Source: Blastocatellia bacterium AA13 (GTDB lineage Bacteria; Acidobacteriota; Blastocatellia; UBA7656). Taken from it: DNA of 64,000 nucleotides. The stretch covers positions 62,001 to 126,000 of the forward strand of contig QHVH01000007.1 of the NCBI GenBank assembly GCA_003222245.1. Direction: 5' to 3'. Of this stretch, positions 25,840-35,562 are shown one piece after another (position 1 is the stretch's first letter; each line of letters opens with the position of its first letter). The notes under the pieces are model-generated. The model was not told where the DNA came from, searched no databases, and was given only the letters and a program-made list of their open reading frames with translations. A program made the position numbers and the translations under genes.

Positions 25840-26388
25840 TCAGCCGTTGAACAGCGGCCGGCCGGGCGGAACATCTTGGCCAGTCTGGCCTATCGCGCCC
25901 TGTCTGGCGTCAAAGGTCCGCTCCAATTCGTCGAGGAAAGTGTCTATTTCGGATGCGGAGGCTTTGAGACCGTCCGCGGTCGCGGACTGGGCCTTCAACT
26001 CGCGAACCTTTGCGTCTAGTTTATCCACCTGTTCGACCAGGGCAAGGTCGAATCGATAGATCGCGTCTAGTTGTTCAGCATGGATTTTGACTACGTCGAA
26101 GAAGCCGGTGTAGCCGTAGCTCGCGAAGCGAATTCGATTTTCGAGTTGATCGAGTTTTTTCAGGATTCTGTCGACGGGGCCCACTTCGAATAAGCGGCCG
26201 CCGGAGCTTAACTCTCGCATCACGTCGTTCGCCGGGCCTTTAATGGCTCGCACTTGATCGGCAAGATGATCGCGCTGGAGTTTGTCGATGTCTCGCCGAC
26301 GTTCTCGGTCTACATATCCGCTGTAGCCGGGAATTTTATCCCCGAGCTTCTCAAGCCAATTACGCTGGTCACCTACATTACCGCTCAT
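25840..26388 (-). CDS. helical protein of the SPFH module, unknown family
   Basis: 182 residues from ATG 26388, preferred over the GTG at 26394 because AAAGGGAG lies at proper distance. The N-terminus GDKIPGYSGYVDRERRRDID and the following LQRDHLADQVRAIKGPANDV are conserved-looking, then comes ILKKLDQLENRIRFASYGYT and a long charged helix at about 115-165 (EQVDKLDAKVRELKAQSATA, read as coiled coil). No membrane segment and no signal peptide, so it should be cytosolic. It starts the three-gene operon with the DUF4097 and SPFH genes. Coiled-coil partner that links SPFH to the membrane is a reasonable guess. PspA-like function cannot be claimed. Confidence 0.7.
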   Translation of the reverse strand: MSGNVGDQRNWLEKLGDKIPGYSGYVDRERRRDIDKLQRDHLADQVRAIKGPANDVMRELSSGGRLFEVGPVDRILKKLDQLENRIRFASYGYTGFFDVVKIHAEQLDAIYRFDLALVEQVDKLDAKVRELKAQSATADGLKASASEIDTFLDELERTFDARQGAIGQTGQDVPPGRPLFNG

Positions 26389-26682
26389 AAGCACAACTCC
26401 CTTTCAATGGCTTGGCTTGCACAAAAAAGCCGACCCCACGACGACTTCCTCCAAACATTACTGACAATCTTTCAATCAACCGCGGCTCAGAATTACGAAC
26501 CGCTCTGATTACAACACGATTTTCACCTAAACTCAACGATGGCGATCCTCGATTAGTTGCACGTCAGAATTGAGAGTAAGTAGCCCGGCTGCCCACGACA
26601 AATTCAACTCCAGGCCGGATCACTCCGCGAACGATTTCTATGCGTCAGGAGAGACTTACCGCGAACACAGACTGAGGGACCG

Positions 26683-27462
26683 CTATCTCTGATCCGCGGG
26701 AAGAAAAGGCTCCAGCCTCATGATTTCCTTGAACGCAAGTCCGGGAGTGCGCCGTTCCTTCGGATAAGATAGCGCGTTTTGCACGTAGCGCACTCCATCA
26801 ATCACGAGATCCAGATTTATATGACTGTGGCCAAAGACGTGCGCTACAGAGTTCAACAGTCTGATCTGATTTTCGATCAACCCGCACCCCGCCACGTTCG
26901 GAAGCGATTTGAACCTCAGGGTGTCTCGTGGCGGAAGAAGCTCTATGCGCGGCAGGAAATGCGAAAACGAGACTACTGGACCGTCGTAAGCGCGAATATT
27001 CGGCTCGTTCAGCTTAAAAAAATATTCGAACTTCTCCCCCATTTCGCGAGGCCAGCGGCACAGGTGAAAATCCGCCCATCCGTGCAACTCTTCATCCGGT
27101 TCTTCGATATCGAATGCCGGATCGTACCAGGAAAAGAGAGGAACGACCCATACCCCGCCAACCTTCGACGGCTGCCAATGAACATCCAGGTCTTCGCACA
27201 ATGCCTGAATCTTGAAAAGCTTTTCTATAGAGTTCCATTCACTGCCTCGGACCCAGAGTTCATGATTTCCCGGCGTAAAAAAAACGGTCTTGAACTTCTC
27301 ACGAAGCTGGCCGAGCGTCCTCTTGATTATTTCGAGCTGATCCGCGATATCACCAGCAACGATAAGAGCGTCATTCTTGTAGTCGGCTCTGGCGACCTGC
27401 TCGACGAGTCTCCTGTTCTCGGCGAAATCCGTGTGCAAATCTGAAATGGCCAATAGTCGCAT
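26683..27462 (-). CDS. calcineurin-like metallophosphoesterase
   Basis: 259 residues with the full metallophosphoesterase signature: DLHTD (about residues 7-11, DxH), GDIAD (37-41, GDxxD), GNHELW (65-70, GNHE/D), SHFLPR (about 165-170) and GHSHINLD (about 213-220, GHxH). Dinuclear metal centre should be intact. The substrate cannot be inferred; relatives include cyclic-nucleotide and phospholipid phosphatases. It lies 42 bases after the carboxylase gene on the same strand and probably shares its transcript. Confidence 0.93.
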   Translation of the reverse strand: MRLLAISDLHTDFAENRRLVEQVARADYKNDALIVAGDIADQLEIIKRTLGQLREKFKTVFFTPGNHELWVRGSEWNSIEKLFKIQALCEDLDVHWQPSKVGGVWVVPLFSWYDPAFDIEEPDEELHGWADFHLCRWPREMGEKFEYFFKLNEPNIRAYDGPVVSFSHFLPRIELLPPRDTLRFKSLPNVAGCGLIENQIRLLNSVAHVFGHSHINLDLVIDGVRYVQNALSYPKERRTPGLAFKEIMRLEPFLPADQR

Positions 27463-27504
27463 CTTGCGGGAGCCTCGTTGGGGCCTCTATCGAAACATCT
27501 CTAA

Positions 27505-29079
27505 TTAGAGCGGGATGTTTCCGTGCTTCTTTGGAGGGTTCTGATCGCGCTTCGTCTCCAATAGCTCGAGCGACCTGATCAACTTTAGACGAGTCTGACG
27601 AGGCTCGATTATTTCGTCTATGAAACCTCGCTCGGCCGCCACATATGGAGAAGCGAACTTTTGTCGAAACTCTTCGGCGCGCGCGTGCATTTCTTCCGTG
27701 GGATTCTGCGAGGCGGAGATCTCCTTCTTATAAAGGATCTCGACCGCTCCCTCGGCTCCCATCACCGCGATCTCGGCGGTCGGGAATGCGAGATTTACAT
27801 CAGATCGAATGTGCTTCGAAGACATAACACAATAAGCGCCGCCGTATGCCTTGCGAGTTATGACCGTGATCTTCGGGACCGTAGCTTCGGCGAATGCGAA
27901 AAGCAGCTTTGCTCCGTGACGTATGATTCCTCCGTGCTCCTGTTGAACTCCCGGCAAAAATCCAGGCACATCCTCAAACGTTATCAATGGAATATTGAAG
28001 CAATCGCAAAAACGAACAAAGCGGGCAGCCTTTATAGAAGCATCGATGTCGAGTACGCCGGCAAGGTATGCAGGCTGATTCGCGACGATTCCAACCGAAC
28101 GTCCAGCGAGACGGGCGAAGCCCACGATGATGTTCCTCGCATAGTGTTCGTGCACTTCGAAGAGATATCCATCGTCCACGACAGGATGTATAACGTCCCG
28201 AATATCGTATGGAAGATTTGACGCTTCGGGCACAACGGAATTCAACCGCTCGTCCTCGCGGGCAACGGGGTCGTTGGAATCGATGCGCGGGGGATCATCG
28301 AGATTGTTCGAGGGGATAAAAGATAAAAGCTCGCGCACAAGCCTCAAGCAGTCTTCATCGTCTTCGGCGGCAAAGTGGGCCACGCCGGATACCGTGTTGT
28401 GCGTGACCGCGCCTCCAAGCTGCTCTTTGTTTACATCCTCGTGGGTCACGGTTCTTATGACGTCCGGACCGGTTATAAACATGTAGGACGTATTCTTCAC
28501 CATCACATTGAAATCGGTGATGGCCGGAGAGTAAACGGCTCCGCCCGCGCACGGACCCATAATCGCCGATATCTGCGGGATTACGCCTGACGCAAGCGTG
28601 TTGCGTAGAAAGATGTCCGCATAGCCTCCGAGCGATTGCACACCTTCCTGAATTCGTGCTCCGCCCGAATCATTCAGCCCGATCAACGGAGCGCCTACTT
28701 TCATCGCCAGATCCATGACCTTGCAGATCTTTTCGGCATTGGTTTCGGACAACGATCCGCCGAAGACCGTGAAGTCCTGGGCGAAAACAAAGACACGCCG
28801 TCCGTCCACAAGCCCGTGCCCCGCTACGACTCCGTCGCCGGGGTATTGCTGAGCTTGCATACCGAAATCAAGGCACCGGTGTCGTTTGAATCGGTCGAAC
28901 TCCTCGAATGTTCCGTCGTCCAGCAGGAATTCGACACGCTCGCGAGCCGTAAGCTTCCCGGATTCGTGCTGTCGTTGAACACGAGCCGCGCCGCCGCCGG
29001 CCATTGCAGCCTCATTCTTGTTCCGCAACGCGTCGAGCCGGTCACCGGCCTCTTTCATCTTTTCTTTCGTCATACTCAA
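27505..29079 (-). CDS. pccB: acyl-CoA carboxylase carboxyltransferase subunit (propionyl-CoA type)
   Basis: 524 residues, usual length of the beta subunit of acyl-CoA/propionyl-CoA carboxylase. Two crotonase-like halves are clear. N-terminal half: [20 protein letters not shown] and [18 protein letters not shown]-terminal half: [38 protein letters not shown] and [20 protein letters not shown], with the AYGGAY and GAEGAV motifs that bind the acyl-CoA and biotin. It transfers carboxyl groups from carboxybiotin to acetyl- or propionyl-CoA. No biotin carboxylase or biotin carrier is next to it; they must be elsewhere. A biotin ligase lies at 49932-50681. Substrate choice between propionyl-CoA and other acyl-CoA is not certain. 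Confidence 0.93.
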   Translation of the reverse strand: MSMTKEKMKEAGDRLDALRNKNEAAMAGGGAARVQRQHESGKLTARERVEFLLDDGTFEEFDRFKRHRCLDFGMQAQQYPGDGVVAGHGLVDGRRVFVFAQDFTVFGGSLSETNAEKICKVMDLAMKVGAPLIGLNDSGGARIQEGVQSLGGYADIFLRNTLASGVIPQISAIMGPCAGGAVYSPAITDFNVMVKNTSYMFITGPDVIRTVTHEDVNKEQLGGAVTHNTVSGVAHFAAEDDEDCLRLVRELLSFIPSNNLDDPPRIDSNDPVAREDERLNSVVPEASNLPYDIRDVIHPVVDDGYLFEVHEHYARNIIVGFARLAGRSVGIVANQPAYLAGVLDIDASIKAARFVRFCDCFNIPLITFEDVPGFLPGVQQEHGGIIRHGAKLLFAFAEATVPKITVITRKAYGGAYCVMSSKHIRSDVNLAFPTAEIAVMGAEGAVEILYKKEISASQNPTEEMHARAEEFRQKFASPYVAAERGFIDEIIEPRQTRLKLIRSLELLETKRDQNPPKKHGNIPL

Positions 29080-29295
29080 ATGGGTTTATGCTCAGGTTCG
29101 GGATCAATGCAGGCCGGAACAGTCTATCAAAGCAATAGAATTCGGCAAAACTCGTTCCGAATTGTTGTTCCGAATACGCATAGCGAGGCGACGCGCCTGA
29201 CATTCCTTCAATCGGAGCAACACCGCCTGACACTAATTCGCCGTCTCTGTTATGATAGTCGGTTCGCTTGTACGACGATTGGAGGACATGTAGTA

Positions 29296-31119
29296 GTGCG
29301 CTTACGAAATGATATCCGCAACATAGCAATTATTGCTCACGTAGATCACGGCAAGACCACTCTTGTAGATGCGATGCTTCGGCAATCGGGACTGTATCGA
29401 TCCAATGAAGCAGTTGTCGACCGGGTAATGGACAGCATGGATCTGGAGCGAGAACGCGGCATCACGATCATGGCCAAGAACACCTCCGTCCGCTACAACG
29501 GGACCAAGATCAATATAGTCGATACGCCGGGACATTCGGACTTCGGAGGCGAGGTGCAGCGCGTGCTCAAGATGGTCGACGGCGTAATGCTGCTGGTCGA
29601 CGCAAGCGAAGGGCCTCTTCCGCAGACGCGATATGTTCTTTCAAAAGCGCTCGAGCTCAATCTTCCATCTATAGTCGTCATAAATAAAATCGACCGGCAG
29701 GATGCGCGTCCCGACGAAGTCGTAAGCGAAGTCTTTGATCTATTCATCGATCTCGATTCGAGCGAAGAACAGGCCGAATTTCCGATCATCTATGCGGTCG
29801 CTCGGGCGGGCCTCGCAAAAAAACGATTAGAAGATGAGGGCGTCGATCTCAGGCCGTTGTTCGACGAAATCATTCGGGCGATTCCCTCACCTTCGAGCGA
29901 TGACGACACGATTCTTCAACTGCTGGTGGCGAATCTCGATTACAACGACTACGTGGGCCGTTTGGCGATCGGCAGAGTAGTTGCCGGATCGGTTGCCGTG
30001 GGCGATCAAGTTTCAATCTGCAAGCTCGACGGCACATTTCAAAAGACGCGCGTCACAAAACTCTATGCGTTCGAGGGACTCAAGCAGTCCCCGATCGAAC
30101 GCGCGGATATGGGGGAAATCGTCGCACTAGCCGGCATCGAGGATATTGCGATCGGCGAAACCATTTCGTCCGCGGACGAGCCCAAACCGCTACCGCCAAT
30201 TACCGTCGACGAGCCGACGATCTCAATGATCTTCGGCGTCAATACTTCCCCCTTTTCAGGCAAAGAAGGCAAATACGTCACGTCGAGAAAAATTCGTGAA
30301 CGGTTGGATAAAGAGGCGCTTGCCAACGTCGCAATCAGAATCGACGATATGGACACAATGGACAGCTTCAAAGTGTCCGGCCGGGGCGAGCTTCAGCTTG
30401 CGATCATAATAGAGATGATGCGGCGCGAGGGATACGAACTGCAGGTGTCAAAGCCCGAAGTGATAACTCGAAATGAAAACGGTCACAGGCTCGAGCCGAT
30501 CGAGATTGTAGTCATCGATTGTCCCGAAACTTTCATCGGAGTCGTAACCGAAGCCCTGGGACGGCGTCGCGGGCGTATGACCAAGATGTCCAATCATGGA
30601 ACCGGAAGAGTTCGAATGGAATTCGAGACGCCGTCGCGCGGTCTTATCGGGTTTCGCAGCGAGTTCCTGACCGACACAAAGGGAACGGGATTGCTCAACA
30701 CGATTTTCCTGAGGTGGGATCAATACCAGGGAGCGATACCGCAGCGGATCACCGGCGCTCTCGTAGCCGACCGACCGGGTATGGCTACGACATATGCGCT
30801 CTATAATCTTCAGGAGCGAGGAGAACTCTTTGCGCGTCCGGGAACCGACGTCTATGAAGGAATGGTCATAGGCGAGAACGCGCGAGACACCGATCTCGAT
30901 GTCAACGTCGTCAAGGAGAAGAAGCTTACGAATATGCGGGCTTCGACCGCCGATGACGCGATGAGACTGGTTCCGTTTCGCGAGTTGTCACTCGAACAAG
31001 CTCTCGAATTCATTCGAGAAGACGAACTGGTAGAAGTAACTCCCAATTCCATCCGGATGCGCAAAAAAATTCTCGCATCCAATCAGCGCCCAAAGGGCAG
31101 AGCGGAAGATTCCAGATAG
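29296..31119 (+). CDS. typA: translational GTPase TypA/BipA
   Basis: 607 residues starting at GTG 29296 (GGAGGA at 29281-29286). The frame continues upstream to 28636 but that part has no similarity and overlaps the divergent carboxylase. G-motifs: G1 [10 protein letters not shown] (about 12-21), G2 RERGITI, G3 [11 protein letters not shown] (74-84), G4 NKID (127-130). The C-terminal half carries the EF-G-like domain III/V with [20 protein letters not shown] and the TypA-specific end DIRNIAI at the start and [19 protein letters not shown] later. TypA binds the ribosome and helps large-subunit assembly under stress. It is transcribed alone, divergent from the carboxylase operon. Confidence 0.97.
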   Translation: MRLRNDIRNIAIIAHVDHGKTTLVDAMLRQSGLYRSNEAVVDRVMDSMDLERERGITIMAKNTSVRYNGTKINIVDTPGHSDFGGEVQRVLKMVDGVMLLVDASEGPLPQTRYVLSKALELNLPSIVVINKIDRQDARPDEVVSEVFDLFIDLDSSEEQAEFPIIYAVARAGLAKKRLEDEGVDLRPLFDEIIRAIPSPSSDDDTILQLLVANLDYNDYVGRLAIGRVVAGSVAVGDQVSICKLDGTFQKTRVTKLYAFEGLKQSPIERADMGEIVALAGIEDIAIGETISSADEPKPLPPITVDEPTISMIFGVNTSPFSGKEGKYVTSRKIRERLDKEALANVAIRIDDMDTMDSFKVSGRGELQLAIIIEMMRREGYELQVSKPEVITRNENGHRLEPIEIVVIDCPETFIGVVTEALGRRRGRMTKMSNHGTGRVRMEFETPSRGLIGFRSEFLTDTKGTGLLNTIFLRWDQYQGAIPQRITGALVADRPGMATTYALYNLQERGELFARPGTDVYEGMVIGENARDTDLDVNVVKEKKLTNMRASTADDAMRLVPFRELSLEQALEFIREDELVEVTPNSIRMRKKILASNQRPKGRAEDSR

Positions 31120-31159
31120 CGCGACAGCCAGGCGCCTTCCGCTAGGCGTCTTCCGATTG

Positions 31160-32572
31160 TCATTTCATTCCGCTGGTGAACTGCGTCCAGGGTTGGGTCT
31201 TCATATCGCGCAGCAAACCGCGCATCCAACCGTATTCCGGATGCTGCTTCAAAAAATCTTCGGCGATGAAATCAGATCGGCAGGGATGTCCCATAGCCGC
31301 CCAAAGCTGCATTTTTTCCGCCATGGAGGAATCGGTCACCTTCGCCTGAACGGTTCCGCCCGGATAGAACTTACCCCAATCCCACTCGGGTATTCCGCGG
31401 GGCGACTGATCCGCGCATCCGCAGAGGCTCCGCTCATTCGGACCTTGTTTCTTCTCGATCACATCGTAGCCGTCGGACTCCATTCTCTTGCCGATCTCGA
31501 CGTCGATTTTTCCTTTGTTCTCGCTCATCAATTGTTCCCATCGGGCATGACGAGCATTCGGCGAGTTCTGCTTGTTGTTCACGTCAAAAGTCGTTTCGAT
31601 CCTGGTCAGCTTTGGGTCGACAGGAAAGTTGGACCCGACGAAGTAACCATCCTTTGTGCGCCGAACGCTGTGCTCCTTCAAGCCGAGCTCAAATAGCGCG
31701 ATCTCACCGGTCTTGTTATCGCCGACCAGCCAATCGTTCGCATAACCGCCGTTGTTTCCATCCAGCATGATCCTTACGTAATCGTCGATCGAGCTGCTGT
31801 ACTGCATCGCTTTGCGGGCGCGAAAGAACTCGGCCTTGCCTTTCGGATCGAACCCTTCGAACTGGGTGATTGTCGTCTCCGTTATGACGATGCCGTTTGA
31901 GTTGACTCCGAAATCGTCATTGCTGGCGATAACGCCCGGCATCCCATCCATGATGATGCGATAACCGCGTTCCGGCTTAATGTCGAATATAATGTTCCAG
32001 CGCGAGCCGGTGATGTAGCTGGTCCAGTTGTTATGTCCGATGACGATTCGGTGATCCTTTGTATAGCTGCCGGTCGCAATGAAGGCACTGCAGTTGCCGG
32101 GCGAATGGGTGGATGCCGGCTGGGACTGCTGCTTATCCAGCATTGGCACGTAGTAATAAGGAAGCTCCTCGAGCGCGTTCAACGCCACGATGTCCCATCG
32201 ATCGGCCTTTACTCCCTTTGCCGCGGCTCCTTCGACTATGCCGTCGATCTCGCGTTGATACTCTTCATCGATCGTGGGCCATAACAACTTCTCTCCAGCA
32301 TCACGGTAGAAATTCCAGTCTCGCTTAGTAGTCTCCTGAAGAAAGGGCTTCACGACGCGGAGCATGTCGTCGATCTCCGCCGAAAGCTGATAGCCGTGCT
32401 GATAACCTATGCGCTCCGGAGCGCCTTCGAGGTGTACGTACACCCAGCCGTTTCGCTCGAAACGAGAGCTGCCGTCAAGCTTACCGTTTCCCGTTGTTTC
32501 CACGGCGAGACTTGAACGGACGCTGCATCCGGCTGATAGGATAAGCACAAACAGCACGCCCATGGCTTTCAT
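31160..32572 (-). CDS. lipoprotein of the C45 peptidase/phospholipase-B-like (Ntn hydrolase) family
   Basis: 470 residues from ATG 32572, chosen because GGAGGG lies five bases upstream and because a lipobox signal follows (VLFVLILSAGC, Cys16). The mature chain has the early family pattern HLEGAPERIGYQHGYQLSAE (about 47-66) and then PGNCSAF with Cys161, which would be the N-terminal nucleophile of the processed Ntn hydrolase, followed by IVIGHNNWT and GMPGVIASNDDFGVNSNG, both typical of phospholipase-B-like C45 members. They cleave amide bonds such as acyl groups; the substrate cannot be told. It should sit in the periplasm or outer membrane. Downstream of rnr by 53 bases, same strand. Confidence 0.88.
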   Translation of the reverse strand: MKAMGVLFVLILSAGCSVRSSLAVETTGNGKLDGSSRFERNGWVYVHLEGAPERIGYQHGYQLSAEIDDMLRVVKPFLQETTKRDWNFYRDAGEKLLWPTIDEEYQREIDGIVEGAAAKGVKADRWDIVALNALEELPYYYVPMLDKQQSQPASTHSPGNCSAFIATGSYTKDHRIVIGHNNWTSYITGSRWNIIFDIKPERGYRIIMDGMPGVIASNDDFGVNSNGIVITETTITQFEGFDPKGKAEFFRARKAMQYSSSIDDYVRIMLDGNNGGYANDWLVGDNKTGEIALFELGLKEHSVRRTKDGYFVGSNFPVDPKLTRIETTFDVNNKQNSPNARHARWEQLMSENKGKIDVEIGKRMESDGYDVIEKKQGPNERSLCGCADQSPRGIPEWDWGKFYPGGTVQAKVTDSSMAEKMQLWAAMGHPCRSDFIAEDFLKQHPEYGWMRGLLRDMKTQPWTQFTSGMK

Positions 32573-32625
32573 AGAACCCTCCAGGTTGATGTTCAAATGC
32601 TGTGGATTGCGGGTCAATCTTATTC

Positions 32626-34827
32626 TCAGCCTTTGTGCGATGCAATTGAAAAGTCCACCAGGCGCCGATTGCGATCCACGCGGTCGACGCGCACTATGAC
32701 CGGCTCACCGAGGCGATAAACACGCTTACCGCGTGCATCGACCAGCCGATGCTTGCGAGGCTCATACTCGTACTCACCCTTTAACGTAGAGATATGAACA
32801 AGGCCTTCGACGAAGACCTCGTTCAATTCGACAAAGAAGCCGTACTCTTTTACCGAGGAGATGATGCCTTCGAACTCCTCTCCAACATGCTCGGCCATGA
32901 ACTCCGCCTTGCGCCAATCCATAAGCTCCCGCTCGGCCGCATCGGCCTGGCGTTCGCGGTCGCTCGATTGAGCTGCAATCTGTTCAAGCGAAGCTCTCAA
33001 TTCGCGCTCGCGCTCCTCGTCCAGAATCGAAGCAGCCACGCGCTTCAACGCGACTCTGCTTCCCATGTCGATGCCTGACAGTTCAGGGTTCGTTCGGCCG
33101 CTCTCGATAAGCTCGCGCAGTATTCGATGAACCACTAAATCGGGATAGCGCCGGATCGGGGAGGTAAAATGAGTGTACGTTTTCATCGCCAGCCCGTAGT
33201 GGCCCCGGTTTTCGGCCGCATAGCGGGCTCGCTGCATGGAGCGAAGCATCAGGTACGACAGCATGCGCTCCTCCGGCCGGCCTTCAACATCGCGAAGCAG
33301 GCTTTGAAAGCCGCGTTGAGGAATTGGACCGTGCATTGAAAACTTTCGGCCGAATGAATGAGCAATTTCGGCGAACTCGGCTATCTTCGTCTCGTTGGGC
33401 TCTTCGTGAATTCGGTAGATCATCGGCGCCGCCAGGGCCTCAATGTGGCGAGCGACGGTTTGATTAGCAAGCAACATGAATTCTTCTATGATTCTGTGCG
33501 CGATGTTTCGTTCAGCCCGGACTATTCCGCCTACCTGTCCGTCATCGTCAAAAAGAAGCTCGGCTTCCGGAAGATCGAAATCGATCGCCCCTCGCTCTAC
33601 GGCCTTCTTGATCAAGATAAGAGCCAGTTCGTGCGCTCGCCCGAGCATCTCCGTGACATCGTGAGTGCGGCGAGCGTCCGCGGGATCGAGAACGAACCGG
33701 TTAACTTCGGTATAAGTCAAACGAGCGCGGCTGTGGATTACCGACGGAGCAAGCTTGTAATCGACGAGCCTGCCCGATCGGTCGAGATCCATTATCGCCG
33801 ACATAGTAAGCCGATCTTCGTCGGGATTAAGGGAGCAGATTCCGTTCGACAGATTTTCGGGAAGCATCGGTATGGCGCGCTCCGGAAAATAGACTGACGT
33901 TCCGCGCCGATAAGCTTCCTCGTCCAACGCGCCGCCTTCTTTGACGTAATAGGAGACATCCGCGATATGAACCCCAAGCCGCCAGCGTCCGCTCGGGAGT
34001 TCCTGTACCGATATTGCATCGTCGAAGTCTCTTGCCGTCTCTCCATCTATCGTGACCGTCAGCTCATCACGCAGATCGAGCCGACCGGCTATCTGGTCGA
34101 GCGTGATTTGCCCGCTTGTCGCCTCTGCTTCTTGCACGACACGAGTCGGAAAGACGTGAGGCAAGCGATGCTTTCTGATGATAATTTCGATGTCGATCCC
34201 GGGCTCGCCTTCACGACCGAGCACCTCGATGATTTTGCCTTCTGGAGGACGGCCCGCAATCGGAGGCCTCGTAATCTCAACGTTCACGAAATCACCGTCA
34301 CGAGCGTTCATGGAATCCGCCGGTGTTACGTTGATGTCATAGAGCAGCCGCTCGTCGACAGGCGATGCGAAGCATTCCTTCTTGAATCTGGTAAGACGCC
34401 CGACGATCGTCGTATTGACGCGGTCGAGCACGGCCTCTATCGAGGCCGACTCTCCGCGGCGGTCGGAACCGGCTTTGCGGGCGATCACGACGTCGCCGTG
34501 CATCGCGGAGCCGAGCGAACGAGGGCTGATAAAGAAATCACCGCGCTTTCGTTGAACTTCATCGATCGGGATCGCGAATGCGTCTCGTGAGCGCGCGACG
34601 CTTATCGTCGCCATGAAGAGGTCTGGCGCGGCCTTGCGCCAGTAGCGGCCGTTTCGCGTGTGAGCAAGACCCGATGCAGCGAACGCCGTCAGGTAGTCTA
34701 ACAGCCTGTCTCTTAGCGCCGCCGACACATCCAGTTGTTCCAGGATTTCAGATGCGGTCAAAGCGTCCCGGTTGGATTTGGGCAAAGCTGCGAGTATCCG
34801 TTGCGGTGAAATGTCTGAAATAGGCAA
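32626..34827 (-). CDS. rnr: ribonuclease R (RNB-family exoribonuclease)
   Basis: 733 residues, normal for RNase R. A winged-helix/cold-shock N-terminal part (ILAALPKSNRDALTASEILE, then TRNGRYWR) and two cold-shock folds precede the RNB catalytic domain, with DGETARDFDDAISV (about 255-268) holding the metal-binding Asp residues, HIADVSYYVKEGGALDEEAY, and DRLTMSAIMDLDRSGRLVDY. HFTSPIRRYPDLVVHR lies near 575. An S1 domain (EFEGIISSVKEYGFFVELNE) is at the C-terminus. It degrades structured RNA from the 3' end. A Nudix hydrolase gene lies 45 bases upstream on the same strand. Confidence 0.97.
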   Translation of the reverse strand: MPISDISPQRILAALPKSNRDALTASEILEQLDVSAALRDRLLDYLTAFAASGLAHTRNGRYWRKAAPDLFMATISVARSRDAFAIPIDEVQRKRGDFFISPRSLGSAMHGDVVIARKAGSDRRGESASIEAVLDRVNTTIVGRLTRFKKECFASPVDERLLYDINVTPADSMNARDGDFVNVEITRPPIAGRPPEGKIIEVLGREGEPGIDIEIIIRKHRLPHVFPTRVVQEAEATSGQITLDQIAGRLDLRDELTVTIDGETARDFDDAISVQELPSGRWRLGVHIADVSYYVKEGGALDEEAYRRGTSVYFPERAIPMLPENLSNGICSLNPDEDRLTMSAIMDLDRSGRLVDYKLAPSVIHSRARLTYTEVNRFVLDPADARRTHDVTEMLGRAHELALILIKKAVERGAIDFDLPEAELLFDDDGQVGGIVRAERNIAHRIIEEFMLLANQTVARHIEALAAPMIYRIHEEPNETKIAEFAEIAHSFGRKFSMHGPIPQRGFQSLLRDVEGRPEERMLSYLMLRSMQRARYAAENRGHYGLAMKTYTHFTSPIRRYPDLVVHRILRELIESGRTNPELSGIDMGSRVALKRVAASILDEERERELRASLEQIAAQSSDRERQADAAERELMDWRKAEFMAEHVGEEFEGIISSVKEYGFFVELNEVFVEGLVHISTLKGEYEYEPRKHRLVDARGKRVYRLGEPVIVRVDRVDRNRRLVDFSIASHKG

Positions 34828-34872
34828 GAGACTATTATTGCCGCATGCTTGGCGCTGGTCGAGCCCGTTCTT

Positions 34873-35331
34873 TCAGTCGGGAATGAGAGCCTGAGCGGCG
34901 CGAAAGGCGGAGAGACTGCTCTCCCATCGAAGCTCCGCCACGGATTCTTCGTATGAAGCCCACTTGAAAGCCACGTGTTCAATCTGATCCAGGACTACGT
35001 TAATCTCGCGCGCCGGAAGCCGCAGCGCAAAGCAGACTTCCTCGTTGTGTGTAACTCCTGGAGCATACTTTGCAAGCCATTGTGGAGCTATTTGAAAAGT
35101 ATGTACAAGGTTGAGATCAATTAAATCGGTTTGCGCCGCGATGATGCCCGTTTCCTCCCTCACTTCTCTCACTGCCGCTTGCAAGTGAGTCTCATCGCGT
35201 TCGAGCGAACCGGTCACGGACTGCCAGAAACCGCCCGCGTGCTCCACCCGCTTCAACAGCAGATACTCTCGCCCTTTGTCCTCATCCGCGAAGATCACTA
35301 CCTGAACCGAGCGAGGCTCTTTGAAGGTCAT
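34873..35331 (-). CDS. Nudix hydrolase (NudB-like)
   Basis: 152 residues with a perfect Nudix box, GSLERDETHLQAAVREVREE followed by TGI (about residues 42-64), i.e. Gx5Ex7REUxEExGU. The N-terminal SVQVVIFADEDKGREYLLLK and the C-terminal EHVAFKWASYEESVAELRWE match the NudB group, which hydrolyses dihydroneopterin triphosphate in folate synthesis, but similar sequences cleave other nucleotides, so the substrate is open. It is transcribed with rnr and divergently from selD, with a 231-base intergenic region between them. Confidence 0.88.
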   Translation of the reverse strand: MTFKEPRSVQVVIFADEDKGREYLLLKRVEHAGGFWQSVTGSLERDETHLQAAVREVREETGIIAAQTDLIDLNLVHTFQIAPQWLAKYAPGVTHNEEVCFALRLPAREINVVLDQIEHVAFKWASYEESVAELRWESSLSAFRAAQALIPD

Positions 35332-35562
35332 GCGGCTTTATTAATAAGGCCCCTCGCAATTCGAGAGCAAGTCGCGCCGGAATCGCTATCAGGCTCCGCG
35401 GCTGATCTCCGCACTCGCATAAACATAATCGTCAAGACGCAAACAGGATCAGTCATAAAATATGCCTTCTCACGAACGCGCCGCGTAGAAGGGCACAATC
35501 CACAGAATCAGCGTCCCGAGGTTCTTCTGGACGGCTGACCGTTCATATCGTTAAATGACCGT

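Noticed and set aside
28636-29295. Upstream extension of the typA frame over the carboxylase gene
   Set aside because: The extension overlaps the pccB coding sequence on the other strand, has no family similarity, and a GTG with GGAGGA at 29296 gives the exact TypA start.
35332-35562. A selC (tRNA-Sec) gene next to selD
   Set aside because: I read this stretch for a long-variable-arm tRNA with a GGTTCGA box and CCA end and found none.
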